Source: Dastarcus helophoroides (taxonomy: Eukaryota > Arthropoda > Insecta > Coleoptera > Bothrideridae). From it: a stretch of DNA of 64,000 nucleotides. The notes beneath the pieces were generated by a model. The model was given only the letters and a program-made list of their open reading frames with translations, was not told the origin of the DNA and made no database searches. The stretch covers positions 15,792,267-15,856,266 of the forward strand of contig CM053332.1 in assembly GCA_028583605.1 (NCBI GenBank), written 5' to 3'. The position numbers were made by a program, and so were the translations under genes. Shown piece by piece: positions 11,404 through 21,728 of this stretch. Numbering within the stretch: position 1 is the stretch's first letter; the number at the start of each line of letters is the position of its first letter.

Positions 11404-11864
11404 ACAATTGACAAAAAATAGGTTAGTTTATGTTACACAGAAGAGGAAGGATAATTATTAAATACGTTATTTTTTTTCCTTTTTAGCGAAATTTCCAGAA
11501 ATAAGTCGAATGTCTGGGTTAAATTTGGAATTTTTACGAAATTCTAGTTTCCCAAAATTTTGTTCACAAACTTTTAACTAAAATCGAAAAGTCAAAAGAA
11601 TTAACCTTTAAAATGGAAATTTCAACACATTTCTAAAATTTTGTTGTTGAACCCAAATCTCAGTTTTGTTCTAGAAAATTTAAATTCAGAAGTTGTCACT
11701 TTTTCTCTCGAAGTTTCCATTGGTTTTAGTTAACAATTTCGAATATTTGCTCAATGAATTTATATTAATGTCAAAATTTAAATTTTGGCTCCAACATTTT
11801 AAGTCTAAATCCGACTTTTTTAATTTTGAATTTTAATTCGAAATATAGAGAAGAAATACAATAA
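11404..11864. other. AT-mosaic
   Basis: No feature other than degenerate AT words. Confidence 0.4.
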
Positions 11865-12203
11865 TGTTGCGCGTTATCGGTTCAAAAATTAAAACTTGAC
11901 GTGAATTGTAAACATTTTATTTCAAACTTATTTTGAAACCCTATGATTATGATTCACTATCAGACTATCTAACTATCTGACTAACTAACTGACTGACCGA
12001 CGGAAAGACGACCGCGCATTTATACCGTTCAAGTTTTTTAGAACGAATCTCCGTACAGATAAGATTATCGTTTGCGGAAACGTCTGGAGTTCTTATCTGC
12101 AGCATGATTCATTTCCGCGGCCGCTTCCCATTATCAAATGTCTTCAGAGAGTTCCTTACACTACACAATCACTAACACAAATTTATCGTTACATTTTGTT
12201 ACA
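11865..12203 (-). mobile_element. solo LTR (family L2)
   Basis: Bounded by TGTTGCGCG and TTGTTACA. Shares layout with L1: the GTTATCGGTTC end, the ACGTGAATTG box, a TATA-like TTTATACC on the plus strand near 12018, and the GATTATCGTTTGCGGAAACG block. A short CTATCTGACTAA run lies at 11960-11995. Flanking target duplication is not clear. Confidence 0.7.
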
Positions 12204-13216
12204 TCAATTTCTTCTAGAGAAGTCTAAATTTCAAATCAGCTAAAACTTTGAATGGACTGAATTTATTGATACAATCTTTTGAATTTCGACTTTAATCTCA
12301 CAATATCACTTTTATCTGGAAATTCTGAAGCGTGAATTTATAATTTTATTTCTTAACTTTGAATCTAGACTAGAAATTTTGAGAAAATGTCGAACCAGAG
12401 ATTAAAGCTTCAACGTCAAAAAAAATTCATAATTTTTAGAAACAGCATGAATTTTGAATTTGAAGTCAAATTTTGATTTTGAAATCACATTTCTGTTTTA
12501 AAGTCACAATTATACACAACATTTTTAGCAAAAATTTCCAAAAAACCCAAAATTATATTAACAAATACTCTCAAATGTCCCCTTTTTAGAAATTTTCATC
12601 GAAATTTCCAAAAAAAGTCGTTTAAGGTTAATAGATCTAAATTGAAGCAATAATGTTGAAAACATTTTTACATAAATTTTGTGTTTTTTTTTGAGATTTT
12701 AACTGCCTTTTAAAAAACTCGAATATAATTTTTGTTTTTTTTGTATTTGAACTCAAATCTAAAGAGTAAATCGAAATTTCTAGAGAAAATAGAACAAAAC
12801 GTTTAGAAAATCTATTACAATAGAGGAAAAATTTTAAAAGAAAAATAAAAATCATTTTAAAAATTATTTAAAATTTTTACTTAAATCTCCAAATTTCGAA
12901 TATTTTGGAAGTTTTCAATTTTTCAGTAAATAATCAAATATTAAAGATTTGGTCAATTTCCGAGTTGAAATTTAAAAGTTTATCAAAATGTCCACTTTTT
13001 TCCTACAATTTTGTTTTAGAGCTTAAATTTCATTTTTATTAATTTCAGGTTTTTCTCGAAATTTTAACGTTGTTTCTTAAGATCCAAAATTTACTGCGGA
13101 AATCGTTGAACTTAAAAATTTGAGAACTTTTTTTTTATAAATGTCAATATTAAGTATTCAACTAAAGTCGAAATTTTGATAGAAAATGGTCGAAATGACG
13201 AAAAAAAATAATGTAT
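12204..13216. other. AT-mosaic
   Basis: Only low-complexity AT-rich words; chance open frames on the minus strand are not credible genes. Confidence 0.4.
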
Positions 13217-13683
13217 TGTTGCGCGTTACCGGTTCGACAATTAAAACTCCGTGAATTGTAAACACTTTGTTTCAAACCTATTTTGGAACACAACAGTTAT
13301 GATTCATTAAACTATCAGACTATCTACTATCTATCTGACTATCTCACTAATCTGACTAACTGACTATTTGACTAACTGATTATCTGACTATTTGACTATC
13401 TGACTAACTGACTATCTGATTAACTGTCTATGTGAGTAACTGACTATATATCTATCTGACTAACTTACTCACTGACTGACTTGAGGGAAAGACCGTCGCG
13501 TATTTATACCGTTCCGGTTTCTAGAACGGATCTCCGTACAGATTGAACTCACGCTCGCGGAAACGTCTATAACGCTTAACGTATGATTCATTCTCGCGGC
13601 CCCTTCCCATTAACAAATGTTTCCAGAGAATTCCTTACGCCACACAATTACTAATACAAATTTTACAATAACACTTCGTTACA
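13217..13683 (-). mobile_element. solo LTR (family L2) with expanded initiator region
   Basis: 467 bp from TGTTGCGCG to TTCGTTACA, flanked by GTAT and ATAT. It is about 130 bp longer than the copy at 11865 because of the octamer array at 13305-13490, which sits just downstream (in LTR sense) of the TATA-like box. Confidence 0.75.
13305..13490 (-). repeat. octamer minisatellite inside an LTR
   Basis: About 20 imperfect copies of AGTCAGTT/AGTCAGAT in LTR sense. The unit resembles an insect initiator (TCAGT). It falls where the L1 copies show TCAGTTAGAGTCAGTG after the TATA box. Confidence 0.75.
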
Positions 13684-14313
13684 ATATTAAAAAATCACAC
13701 CATTTCAAACTTTTCCTCAAAATGAGTACGTTTTTTTTCAGATTTACTGCTCTAATCTTAGGAAAACCAACTTATGTTTCTTAAACGTTTTTTTTCCATA
13801 GAAAATTAAGCTTCAATCGAGAAATTAAGCGAAATAAAAATTTCGAGAAAAATCTAGCACTTCAGACATCGTGCGTCGAATGTCAAAAGGAATGAGGGAT
13901 AAAAATACGATTAATGTCGTGCTAACTGGGATACTATTGAGACACAAAGTGTATTAAGTTAGGTAACATCTTGCATTCGATACAAAATTATATCGACATT
14001 TTTCATAAAAACCAGCATTTTAACACTATTATCGCCTAAAAATACCGCTCACTTGGTTTTTCGCGACTATACAAGCGGCTATTAACGTGAACTCCAAATT
14101 ACAGGACTACGTTGTTTGCTACAGAAGATGGGTCACGACGTGAGATCGTGTATTGTCAATTTGGACGAATTTAAAGACACACGTTTACCTGAAATCTGAA
14201 ATAACACTAAACTGACGCTACGCAACTGACGATAAATCTTCTGAATGAATAAGAACCAATTTAAGAATTACATACCAAAACGGATGCCGGAATGCTTATA
14301 TATGTATAAATAT
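13684..14313. other. no recognisable feature
   Basis: Mixed-composition sequence between two solo LTRs. I see no gene or repeat. Confidence 0.4.
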
Positions 14314-14670
14314 TGTGGCGAAATATAAATTAGAGAATTTAGTACGTAAGAAAATTTTCTAGAAAGATCTGATAAGGGGAAAGCGGCCGCGATAACGAAG
14401 CAAACGGCAGATAAGCGTTCCAGAAATTTCGGCAAACGATAAGCCTTATCTACGGTATTTTTCTAGAACCTGGGAGGCAAAACTATATAAGGCGGTCGCC
14501 TTCCCTCGAGTTACTTAGTTAGAGTAGTCAGTGTAATTAGTGAGCTAGTAGTTAAAAGTTAATAAGTGAGTTAATTATCCAGTTGCAGTGTTCCAAGTTT
14601 AGTTTAAAAATAAGTTGGGAATTATTCAGCAAGTGTTTAATAATCATTTCATACCAATAAGTCCGTAACA
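14314..14670 (+). mobile_element. solo LTR (family L1) with ATAT target duplication
   Basis: 357 bp from TGTGGCG to CGTAACA. Exact four-base duplications ATAT lie at 14310-14313 and 14671-14674. A TATA box (TATATAA at 14484) is followed by TTAGAGTAGTCAGTGTAATT, and an AAAATAAG near the 3' end may serve as polyadenylation signal. No adjacent polyprotein. Confidence 0.85.
14484..14490 (+). promoter_or_regulatory. LTR TATA box
   Basis: TATATAA in the middle of the solo LTR, with an initiator-like TTAGTTAGAG about 30 bases downstream. Confidence 0.55.
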
Positions 14671-14710
14671 ATATATACGTTGGATTTTATGGCATTACGG
14701 AGGAAGGAAT

Positions 14711-14842
14711 ACCTATCCTGAAAGTTCCGAGTCTCCATCTCCCAATGCACGACATTTGAAGATGATGGGATGGGGTTTCGGCGAAACATCGTGCATTGGG
14801 AGATGTCACTGAACAGATGGAGGTCCGGAACTTTCAAGATAA
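14711..14842. repeat. palindrome with hammerhead-like centre
   Basis: A perfect 17-bp inverted pair (14736-14752 and 14789-14805, CATCTCCCAATGCACGA and its complement) encloses TTGAAGATGATGGG..GGCGAAACA. A second, outer pair (about 14713-14740 and 14813-14840, GAAAGTTCCG / CGGAACTTTC) overlaps it. TGAAGAT and GAAAC sit where a PLE-type ribozyme would have them, but stem II does not pair. Confidence 0.55.
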
Positions 14843-15348
14843 GTATAAATATATATAAGGTGATTCAGTTATAGTGGCATTGATTTTAACTACGTGTTCG
14901 AAAGGCTTAGTAAAGACAGAAAATCGAAAAAAAAATTTATTCGACTTTTTAAAATAGACCCAAATCAACCCATTGACCACCAAAAGTACATCGCTGCTAA
15001 CCACCAAAAGCCCGGCGCTGCTGACCACATTAAATGCTTTACAGCAACAGTCGCTGATCACGTTAACATCCACTCACCAGGTGCAATGATAAGCCGGACT
15101 GGCGAGGACGAATCATCGCTAAAAATGGGCAACAAATTTCTGTTAGTTATTTTGACGAATAAGTATTTGTATTATCATGCACTTAAAAGTTTTTACATTT
15201 ATTTGTTTTGTTAATCAATCGCTCTAGTGAAAAGTAAAAAGCAAATTCAAAAAATAAACAAACACAAACTACTAAAACTAAAATACAAGTAATAATTCTA
15301 CAAAATAAATAACGATACGATCTACTGGTTTATTTAATTTTAAAGTAC
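14843..15348. other. no gene recognised; short degenerate repeats
   Basis: An open frame of 106 codons (14894-15214) covers a stretch where GACCACCAAAAG, AACCACCAAAAG and GACCACATTAAA recur about every 24 bases. I regard it as repeat-derived rather than a gene. Confidence 0.35.
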
Positions 15349-15389
15349 CTCTCTGAAAATGATAGCTTGGCTGTCGAAACGAGTTAGAG
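15349..15389 (+). ncRNA. hammerhead motif, family 1, core mutated
   Basis: Stem I CTCT / AGAG and stem II GATAGC / GCTGTC (one T-G pair) are kept. The core reads CTGAAAA instead of CTGAAGA, and stem III is ACGAGT instead of ACGCGT. Probably inactive. Confidence 0.65.
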
Positions 15390-15457
15390 CAACCTTTGTT
15401 GTGTTTTTTAATCTTTTTTGATTTCCAGGGGACAAGATTTGTATTTCAATTTTAGGA
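15349..15457 (+). mobile_element. PLE-1 3' tail with hammerhead
   Basis: Ribozyme motif followed by TTTGTTGTGTTTTTTAATCT and GGGGACAAGATTTGTATTTC, truncated at both sides. Confidence 0.8.
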
Positions 15458-16556
15458 TATTAACATTGGTGAGCAGTTAAGAAGTTGTTTATGAAAAATA
15501 TGTCAACAACAGTCTACAGTCAGAATAGGTGGCGTGTACTTACATTAATAGGCGAGTGCCTCTTTTCCGAACTATTTTATACCTATGGGGCGCATGAAAA
15601 AAGTGATGTTTCGTTGATAAACTACACATAGTTTAAAAATTTCCATCGCATCGCAAAGGGTCACAAAAAATGAAACGTCGGAAAATAACATTCGAGTATT
15701 AACCGCTATTAACCCTTGCACCCACAACAGCGAATTTAATTCATCATTTGCAACGTTGATATCAACGTTTACATTCATCTTGCGATTTCATCTTTTTTTA
15801 CTTTTGCGTAGCTTTCTTCTGCAATTCGTTGTTGATAACACTTTCTAGCCTAAAATGCTTTAAACCAGCAAAACAATCTAGATAGGTTCCGTTTTTATTG
15901 CAATTCTAGATCATCGTATTTTTTTACATTTTATAGTTTTATTAGTTAACATTTCATCCGATCGCACCCACGGTCGCTTCTTTCGTTAAGTCTTATATGA
16001 ATCAATTCTTTTTTCGACATTTTTCCAACAATTTTCTTATTTGAAATTTTTGCCTTTTTAAATTTTGTAGTTTTCTTCAAAATTTTCCAAAATTATTTTG
16101 AAAACACCATTAAAATTTCGAACCTTTGAAATCTTCGATTTCGGCTTTTTGAAAATTTGTCTTGTAAAAATTTCGTATTTTTTCAAAATTTCAAATATTT
16201 AAACATTTTGACTGTTTGTGAAAATGATGTCGAATTTTTCAAATAAACGAATTTTTCATAACTATTAAACTTTATTATCAAAACCTTGTGGAATTTATAA
16301 ATTTTGTTGCGTTTTTATCGTTAATAAAGTTTAATCGTTGTCAATATTAAAGAATTCCACGAAGTAAGCCACCATGTCAATTAATCGAATTTTTCTCAAA
16401 ATATCGTTATTTCAAAACTGCGATTTGTTTATTAAAATTTTGACTTTTTTAAAAATCTTGCTTTTTTAAAACCATTTGACTTGTCAAAATTTCAACTTTA
16501 TCAAAAATTTCGGCATTTTTCTAAATTTTAATTCAAAATTATCGAAAAGTAAATAT
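15458..16556. other. no gene; mixed then AT-mosaic
   Basis: 15458-16000 is mixed-composition DNA without a recognised feature. From about 16020 the TTTCGACTTTTT-type mosaic dominates. Confidence 0.4.
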
Positions 16557-16937
16557 TGTTACACGCTTATCGGTTCGAAATGATTCACACGTGAATTGAA
16601 AATAATACCCACTTTATTACTAAACTAAACTTGGATCACCACAATTGGACAATTAACTCACTTATTATTGACTTCTACTAACTCACTAATTACACTGACT
16701 CTAACTGTCTTCATTCGAGGGAAAGCTGACCGCCTTATATTGGTTTGGCATCCAGGTTCCAGAACAATCCGGCAGATAAGGCTTATCGTTTGCCGAAATT
16801 TCGAGAACGCTTATCTGCCGTTTGCTTCGTTATCGCGGTCGCTTTCCCCTAATTAGATCATTCTAGAAACTTTTCTTATGTACTAAATTCTACAATTCTA
16901 TTCTAAATTCTATTTCATCCATTTACATTGCGTTACA
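16557..16937 (-). mobile_element. solo LTR (family L1)
   Basis: 381 bp from TGTTACACG to GCGTTACA, same orientation as the copy at 392 and colinear with it. Flanks ATAT (16553-16556) and ATGT (16938-16941) fit a decayed ATAT duplication. TATA-like CTTATATTGG at about 16732. Confidence 0.85.
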
Positions 16938-17390
16938 ATGTTTTAAAAAAATCGAAGTTATCAAGAAAATTTAAATTTTCAAAAAAAGTTCGAAATTTTC
17001 TATTTTTCCGCTAATTTCATTTTTTTTCTTTTACAAAATGATCTCTTTCTTAAAGACTTTCTACTTTTCCTCATATTTTTGACTTTTTCTAATTTTTTAA
17101 TTTTTGAAAATTTCAACTATTTTTAAGTTTAATTTTTTTTATAAATAGTATTTTTTTAAAATATCGATTTTTTTTAAATTTTGATTTGACAAGATTTAGA
17201 TTTTATTTCGGAAATTCAGGTTTTTTTGAAAATTTCGACTTTCGTTTACGTTTGGACCAACTTTTTCGAAAATTTCTAGGTTTTTGAAAATTTCATATTT
17301 GAAGGTTTTAAGTTTTTTCTAAAATTTAACATTTTCAAAATTATTGCCTTTTTTGAAAATTTTGACATTTTTTTCTAAATTTCTACAAGT
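16938..17390. other. AT-mosaic
   Basis: Dense TTTCGAATTTTTGAAAATT-like words; no gene. Confidence 0.4.
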
Positions 17391-17487
17391 TTGATGGAAC
17401 GGACTGGTCCTTGGTTATCTTCAAAAATTGAAACACAGAACTTGTCCCCTGAAACCAAGAAAAATTAAAAAACACAACAAAGGTTGC

Positions 17488-17528
17488 TCTAACGCGTTTC
17501 GACAGCCAAGCTGTCATCTTCAGAGAGA
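17488..17528 (-). ncRNA. hammerhead ribozyme motif, family 1
   Basis: Identical to the motif in the right arm, on the opposite strand: CTCT / AGAG stem I, CTGAAGA plus T, GACAGC / GCTGTC stem II, GAA, ACGCGT, T. Confidence 0.78.
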
Positions 17529-17641
17529 AACTAACATCTAATCTTAAAATTAACCCTTATATACTAAGAATATTCACTTCGTGCGTGATCGGCCGCACCC
17601 GAACGCGCATCCAATCATACACGTCGTTGTGTCACAATTTC

Positions 17642-17988
17642 TTATCTATCAACCTTAACTATTTTTAACAGGGATGAATGGCCTAAAGGTCCAGCGCAAC
17701 CATTCATAAGGTTGTTTCCAGCCTTATGGATGGCTAAGCTCTCACATGCATTTAACATATAATTCTTATTAACTACTCTTAACAATTTAATATCATTATC
17801 TATCCTATGATTTAATTCAAAAGCATGTCGAGCCACACTTGACTTCTCAGTTCTTCCGTACCTCAAATGAGCCAAATGTTCTTTGAGTCGGATTTTAAGA
17901 GATCGTCTAGTTTGTCCAACATACTTTTGAGGACAATCCCTACATGAAATTTGGTAAATACCAGACTTATCTGTTTGCTCTACTTTAT
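17642..17988 (-). pseudogene. PLE-1 GIY-YIG endonuclease domain, left copy (5'-truncated)
   Basis: Minus-strand frame ending at the stop at 17642. It encodes the same endonuclease C-terminus as the right copy. Visible differences include Asn for Asp in FELNHRID. The reverse transcriptase part is absent because the copy ends at the palindrome centre. Confidence 0.85.
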
Positions 17989-18373
17989 TAATGGAAAATT
18001 AAATTCGCTTTTAGGTAGTTTAAAGGATAAAGTAGAGCAAACAGATAAGTCTGGTATTTACCAAATTTCATGTAGGGATTGTCCTCAAAAGTATGTTGGA
18101 CAAACTAGACGATCTCTTAAAATCCGACTCAAAGAACATTTGGCTCATTTGAGGTACGGAAGAACTGAGAAGTCAAGTGTGGCTCGACATGCTTTTGAAT
18201 TAGATCATAGGATAGATAATGATATTAAATTGTTAAGAGTAGTTAATAAGAATTATATGTTAAATGCATGTGAGAGCTTAGCCATCCATAAGGCTGGAAA
18301 CAACCTTATGAATGGTTGCGCTGGACCTTTAGGCCATTCATCCCTGTTAAAAATAGTTAAGGTTGATAGATAA
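17989..18373 (+). pseudogene. PLE-1 GIY-YIG endonuclease domain, right copy (5'-truncated)
   Basis: Encodes the C-terminal nicking endonuclease of a Penelope-like retroelement, which cuts the target for reverse transcription. Visible motifs in order: SGIYQISCRDC (GIY), KYVGQT (YVG), the conserved Arg in RRSLKIRLKEH, and the late Glu and Asn in CESLAIHKAGNNLMN. Extra cysteines before the YVG box are common in PLEs. The frame has no start of its own and enters from the palindrome spacer. The stop TAA ends at 18373, 115 bases before the hammerhead. The RT domain is missing, so this piece is non-autonomous. Confidence 0.88.
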
Positions 18374-18487
18374 GAAATTGTGACACAACGACGTGTATGA
18401 TTGGATGCGCGTTCGGGTGCGGCCGATCACGCACGAAGTGAATATTCTTAGTATATAAGGGTTAATTTTAAGATTAGATGTTAGTTT

Positions 18488-18528
18488 CTCTCTGAAGATG
18501 ACAGCTTGGCTGTCGAAACGCGTTAGAG
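18488..18528 (+). ncRNA. hammerhead ribozyme motif, family 1, reference copy
   Basis: 41 nt: stem I CTCT / AGAG, extended after one mismatch by GTT / AAC. Core CTGAAGA followed by one unpaired T. Six-pair stem II GACAGC / GCTGTC with loop TTG. GAA, stem III palindrome ACGCGT, and T as the residue before cleavage. It lies in the PLE 3' region on the sense strand, where hammerheads of Penelope-like elements are known. The single T after the core departs from the canonical motif. Confidence 0.8.
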
Positions 18529-18592
18529 CAACCTTTGTTGTGTTTTTTAATTTTTCTTGGTTTCAGGGGACAAGTTCTGTGTTTCAATTTTT

Positions 18593-19525
18593 AAATTTCT
18601 ACCCTGAAAATTTGTAATTTTTTAAAAATGTAGGGTTTTCGAAAGCTCATCTCTTTTCAAAATGACACTTTTTTGAATTTTCGACTTTTTTTCCAAATTT
18701 TGCTTTACTCAAAATTTAACTTGTTTTTTAAATTGTCACTTAATGAATTTAGAAATATTTTTTTCAAAATTTCGACTTTTTGTCAACCTTCGATTTTTTT
18801 AAATTTCGCTCTTTTTAAATTTCCCACTTTTTTAGAATTTTTAAGCTTTTCGAAATTTTAGATTATTTCGCAAAATTGAAAAATTTAGAATTTTGTTAAC
18901 AATTTCATAACTTTTTGAAATACTCGAATTTTTTTTGAAAGATGTCAATTTTGACAAGACTTTTTAGAAAATCTTAACTATTTTTTTGGAAATTTTTCAA
19001 AATTTCTTTTGTTTTAGGAAATTTTAATTTCAAAATTTGAGAATTTCGATCTTTTTAAAGCGTCACATTTTTTAAAGTGCTAAATTTTTTGAAATTTCTG
19101 ATTATTTTGCACAATTTTGAATTTTTCTATTTTTTACTTCAAAATGTATACTTCTTTAAAATTGTGACTTTTTTTAAAAATTGTGACTTTTAAAAAGATT
19201 TCGACTTGAATCTTAATTTTTTGAAAATATTAAATTTTTAAAAAACTGTTGACAATTATTTTAAAATTTTAACTATTCAAAACTTTGCCATTTTTCAAAT
19301 ATGAATTTCTCAAAATTTGGTCTTTTTTTAAAATTTTGACTTTTCTAATAATTTTGGCTTTTCTTCAATATTCAGACTTCAACAATTTTGACTTTAAGAT
19401 TCAATTTAATGAAAATAAGCATTTTTTCGATTTTTGACTTTTTTTTAATTTTGACATTTCATTTTTCAAATTGCGATTTTTAAAACAGTTCGACTTTCTT
19501 GATTATTTTTTTTGTGTTTTCCTAA
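18593..19525. other. AT-mosaic
   Basis: TTTTGACTTTTTT / AAATTTCGA words throughout; no gene. Confidence 0.4.
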
Positions 19526-19623
19526 AATTGAAATACAAAAAGTGTCCCCCGAAACCAAGACAGATTAAAAAATACAACAAAGGTTGCTCTAACGCGTTTC
19601 GACAGCCAAGCTATCTCAGAGAG
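19526..19623 (-). mobile_element. PLE-1 tail with deleted hammerhead
   Basis: Tail and ribozyme remnant. The motif at 19587-19623 keeps stem I, GATAGC / GCTGTC, GAA and ACGCGT, but four bases of the core are deleted (CTGAGATAGC). Not expected to cleave. Confidence 0.75.
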
Positions 19624-21298
19624 ATACCTTTTTTTCCTAAGTAAAGTGAATTTTTAAAAATTTAGGCTTTTTGAAAAGTTGATTGAAAATTATATAATTG
19701 TCTAAGATCCCGATACTTTTTTAAAATTTTGACTGTTTGAATTTTTAGACTATTTCTGAAAATATTAACTTTTTAATAAATTTAAAATGTTGTTGAAAAT
19801 TTTGTCATTTTTTGAAATAGTCGAATTTTTTGAAGAATGTTCATATTTATTCAATTTTTTAGAAAATCTTAACTTTTTTTCTGGAAATGTTAGCCTTCTA
19901 TGAAAATCTTGACATTTTTCAAAACTCCCAGTGTTTTAGAAAATGTTGGTTTCAAAACTTTCGACTTTTTCAAAATTTTAACTTTTTTGAAAGTTTCGAC
20001 TTTTTTCAAATTTCTTATTTTTTTTTCAAAATTTGAACTTTTATTGAAAATGAAATCTCTAAAATTTCAATTTCTGTTATAAATTTAAAATTTGTTGAAA
20101 AATTTATCCTATTGTAAATATTCAGTTTTATAGAAAATTTGATTTGTTCTAAATTTTGACATCTGTTTTTAAATGTAAAATTAACAACTCTTATATTTTT
20201 TGAAAATTGTTACTTTTCTAAATTTCGACTTTTTTTTCGACAAGTGTCAACTTGTAACATGCAACACGAAACTGATAATATAAAGTGCACGATTAAAAAT
20301 GAGTATATTCGGTACGATGCCACGATGCCAACAATGCAAATTCCCCGATTACATATTTCAAAAAAATAATCGGTGATTAAAATCCGATTACATTTTTACT
20401 TACTCGTGCAGGTCTCTAATACATATACACATCAGGAAAGTCAAACACTGTCCATAGGGAGAATCTTTATAAGAGATTTAACATTGAGAGCTAATAGTGG
20501 GATAGATGGGTGGAGCCTTGTATTCTCCTACACCGGTGTAAAAAATTCAACGCAGAGCGCAGCGATCAGTGCTGGTGGAGATTTCAGTAGTACATCATAG
20601 CTTCTAACGTGTTTTGTTACGGGATTACTATTGGCAGGCAACAATTTTATTAAAATGTGCGTACCACATGCTGCTTGTCCTTTTAGTGCGTTGATTTAAT
20701 CAACGTCTGAGGCAAAATAAAACTAATATTCTTTGATAACCAAAATACATAAACCAGATTTCCTAAACAAAATAAATAATAACTCTAATGAAGAATATAA
20801 CATAATAACTCTTTAAATATTACAATATAAGGAGTTCAAATAGGCCGCCGGACTGTGCTAAACAATATTCCAGTCTGTTGCAAAACTCTCGACGAGTTTT
20901 TTCTAACATCTAAACTGGAAGATACGAGCATGCTGCGTCAAAGTAGGGAAATACCTTCACCGGCCGTAGAAAACTATGGAAGGGACAATTCTTAGCGTTT
21001 TACATGGACAATGCAAAATTTTCCTTATCTGTATATTCAACATTGGCGAGTTTGTCAGTTCCATCTGGATTGCAAGAGAGGCGAAACAAACTCTGATACA
21101 AAGCAAGAGGGAGAAATAAAGAGAGACGAGATAAGCATAGATGCCAAACTGTATTTCAGTTCTTTGAAGCGCAAAACATGTCTCGATTATGTATACCTAT
21201 GGTACGATTGTTGCACATAATTGCATTGCAATTGCGTCTGCAGAAATAAAATAATGTTTAGCTACAAAATACTGATAAACATGAAAAATGAAGACATT
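19624..21298. other. AT-mosaic to about 20.24 kb, then an island without recognised genes
   Basis: 20240-21298 is more balanced in composition and holds frames of 75 codons (20373-20600, MIKIRLHFYLLVQ..) and 69 codons (21011-21220). Neither resembles a family I know. They could be exons or chance. Confidence 0.35.
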
Positions 21299-21299
21299 T

Positions 21300-21424
21300 A
21301 AAGTGTGGTGTACTTAGGCTCCAATATTCCTGAAGAAGTCATTGGACAAGTTGATTTTTGTCTTGAAAATCAACTTGTCCAATGACTTCTTCAGGAGTAT
21401 TGGAGCCAAAGTACACCACACTTT
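21300..21424. repeat. near-perfect hairpin, about 58-bp arms
   Basis: The left arm (AAGTGTGGTGTACTTAGGCT.. to about 21357) and right arm (about 21366-21424) are complementary with two or three mismatches. The loop is about eight bases. The arms contain CCTGAAGAAGTC, reminiscent of the 5' half of PLE ribozymes, but no GAAAC box follows. Confidence 0.8.
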
Positions 21425-21589
21425 TTGTTTCGAAAATCGACCGATGTCCAAGAAAATCTTGAGTTTTGTGAATCTATGAAGGAAAGAGATGATGTCGATG
21501 GACATTTTTTTAAACCACATGACGAATCATCTCTGTTTTCTTATAGCAAGCTACAATCCTCAAATATAGTAGTTACAGTGAAGTTTTGG

Positions 21590-21728
21590 TGGAACGGACT
21601 AGTCCTTGGTTATCTTCAAAAATTGAAATACAAATCTTGTCCCCTGAAACCAAAGAAGGTTGTTCTGCAACCTTTGTTGTGTTTTTTAATCTTTCTTGGT
21701 TTCATGGGACAAGATCTGTATTTCAACA
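21590..21728. mobile_element. palindromic pair of PLE-1 tails, ribozyme region lost
   Basis: Minus-sense tail (GGACTAGTCCTTGGTTATCT, CTTGTCCCCTGAAACC) joins plus-sense tail (CAACCTTTGTTGTGTTTTTT, TTTCATGGGACAAGATCTG) at about 21665. Confidence 0.75.

Larger units (their letters stand above)
17391..18592. mobile_element. PLE-1: two 5'-truncated copies head to head
   Basis: The arms 17423-17988 (minus sense) and 18027-18592 (plus sense) are each 566 bp, complementary without net indels, and nearly identical. A 38-bp spacer separates them. Each arm holds the end of a GIY-YIG endonuclease frame, a short 3' UTR, a hammerhead and the family tail. The left copy keeps 32 further tail bases (17391-17422, CGGACTGGTCCTTGGTTATC) that the right copy lacks. 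Inverted partial copies are typical of Penelope-like insertions. The lack of divergence argues for a recent event or gene conversion between arms. Confidence 0.9.

Noticed and set aside
14894..15214. 106-codon plus-strand frame
   Set aside because: Overlaps a short degenerate repeat and ends in low-complexity residues; no recognised domain.
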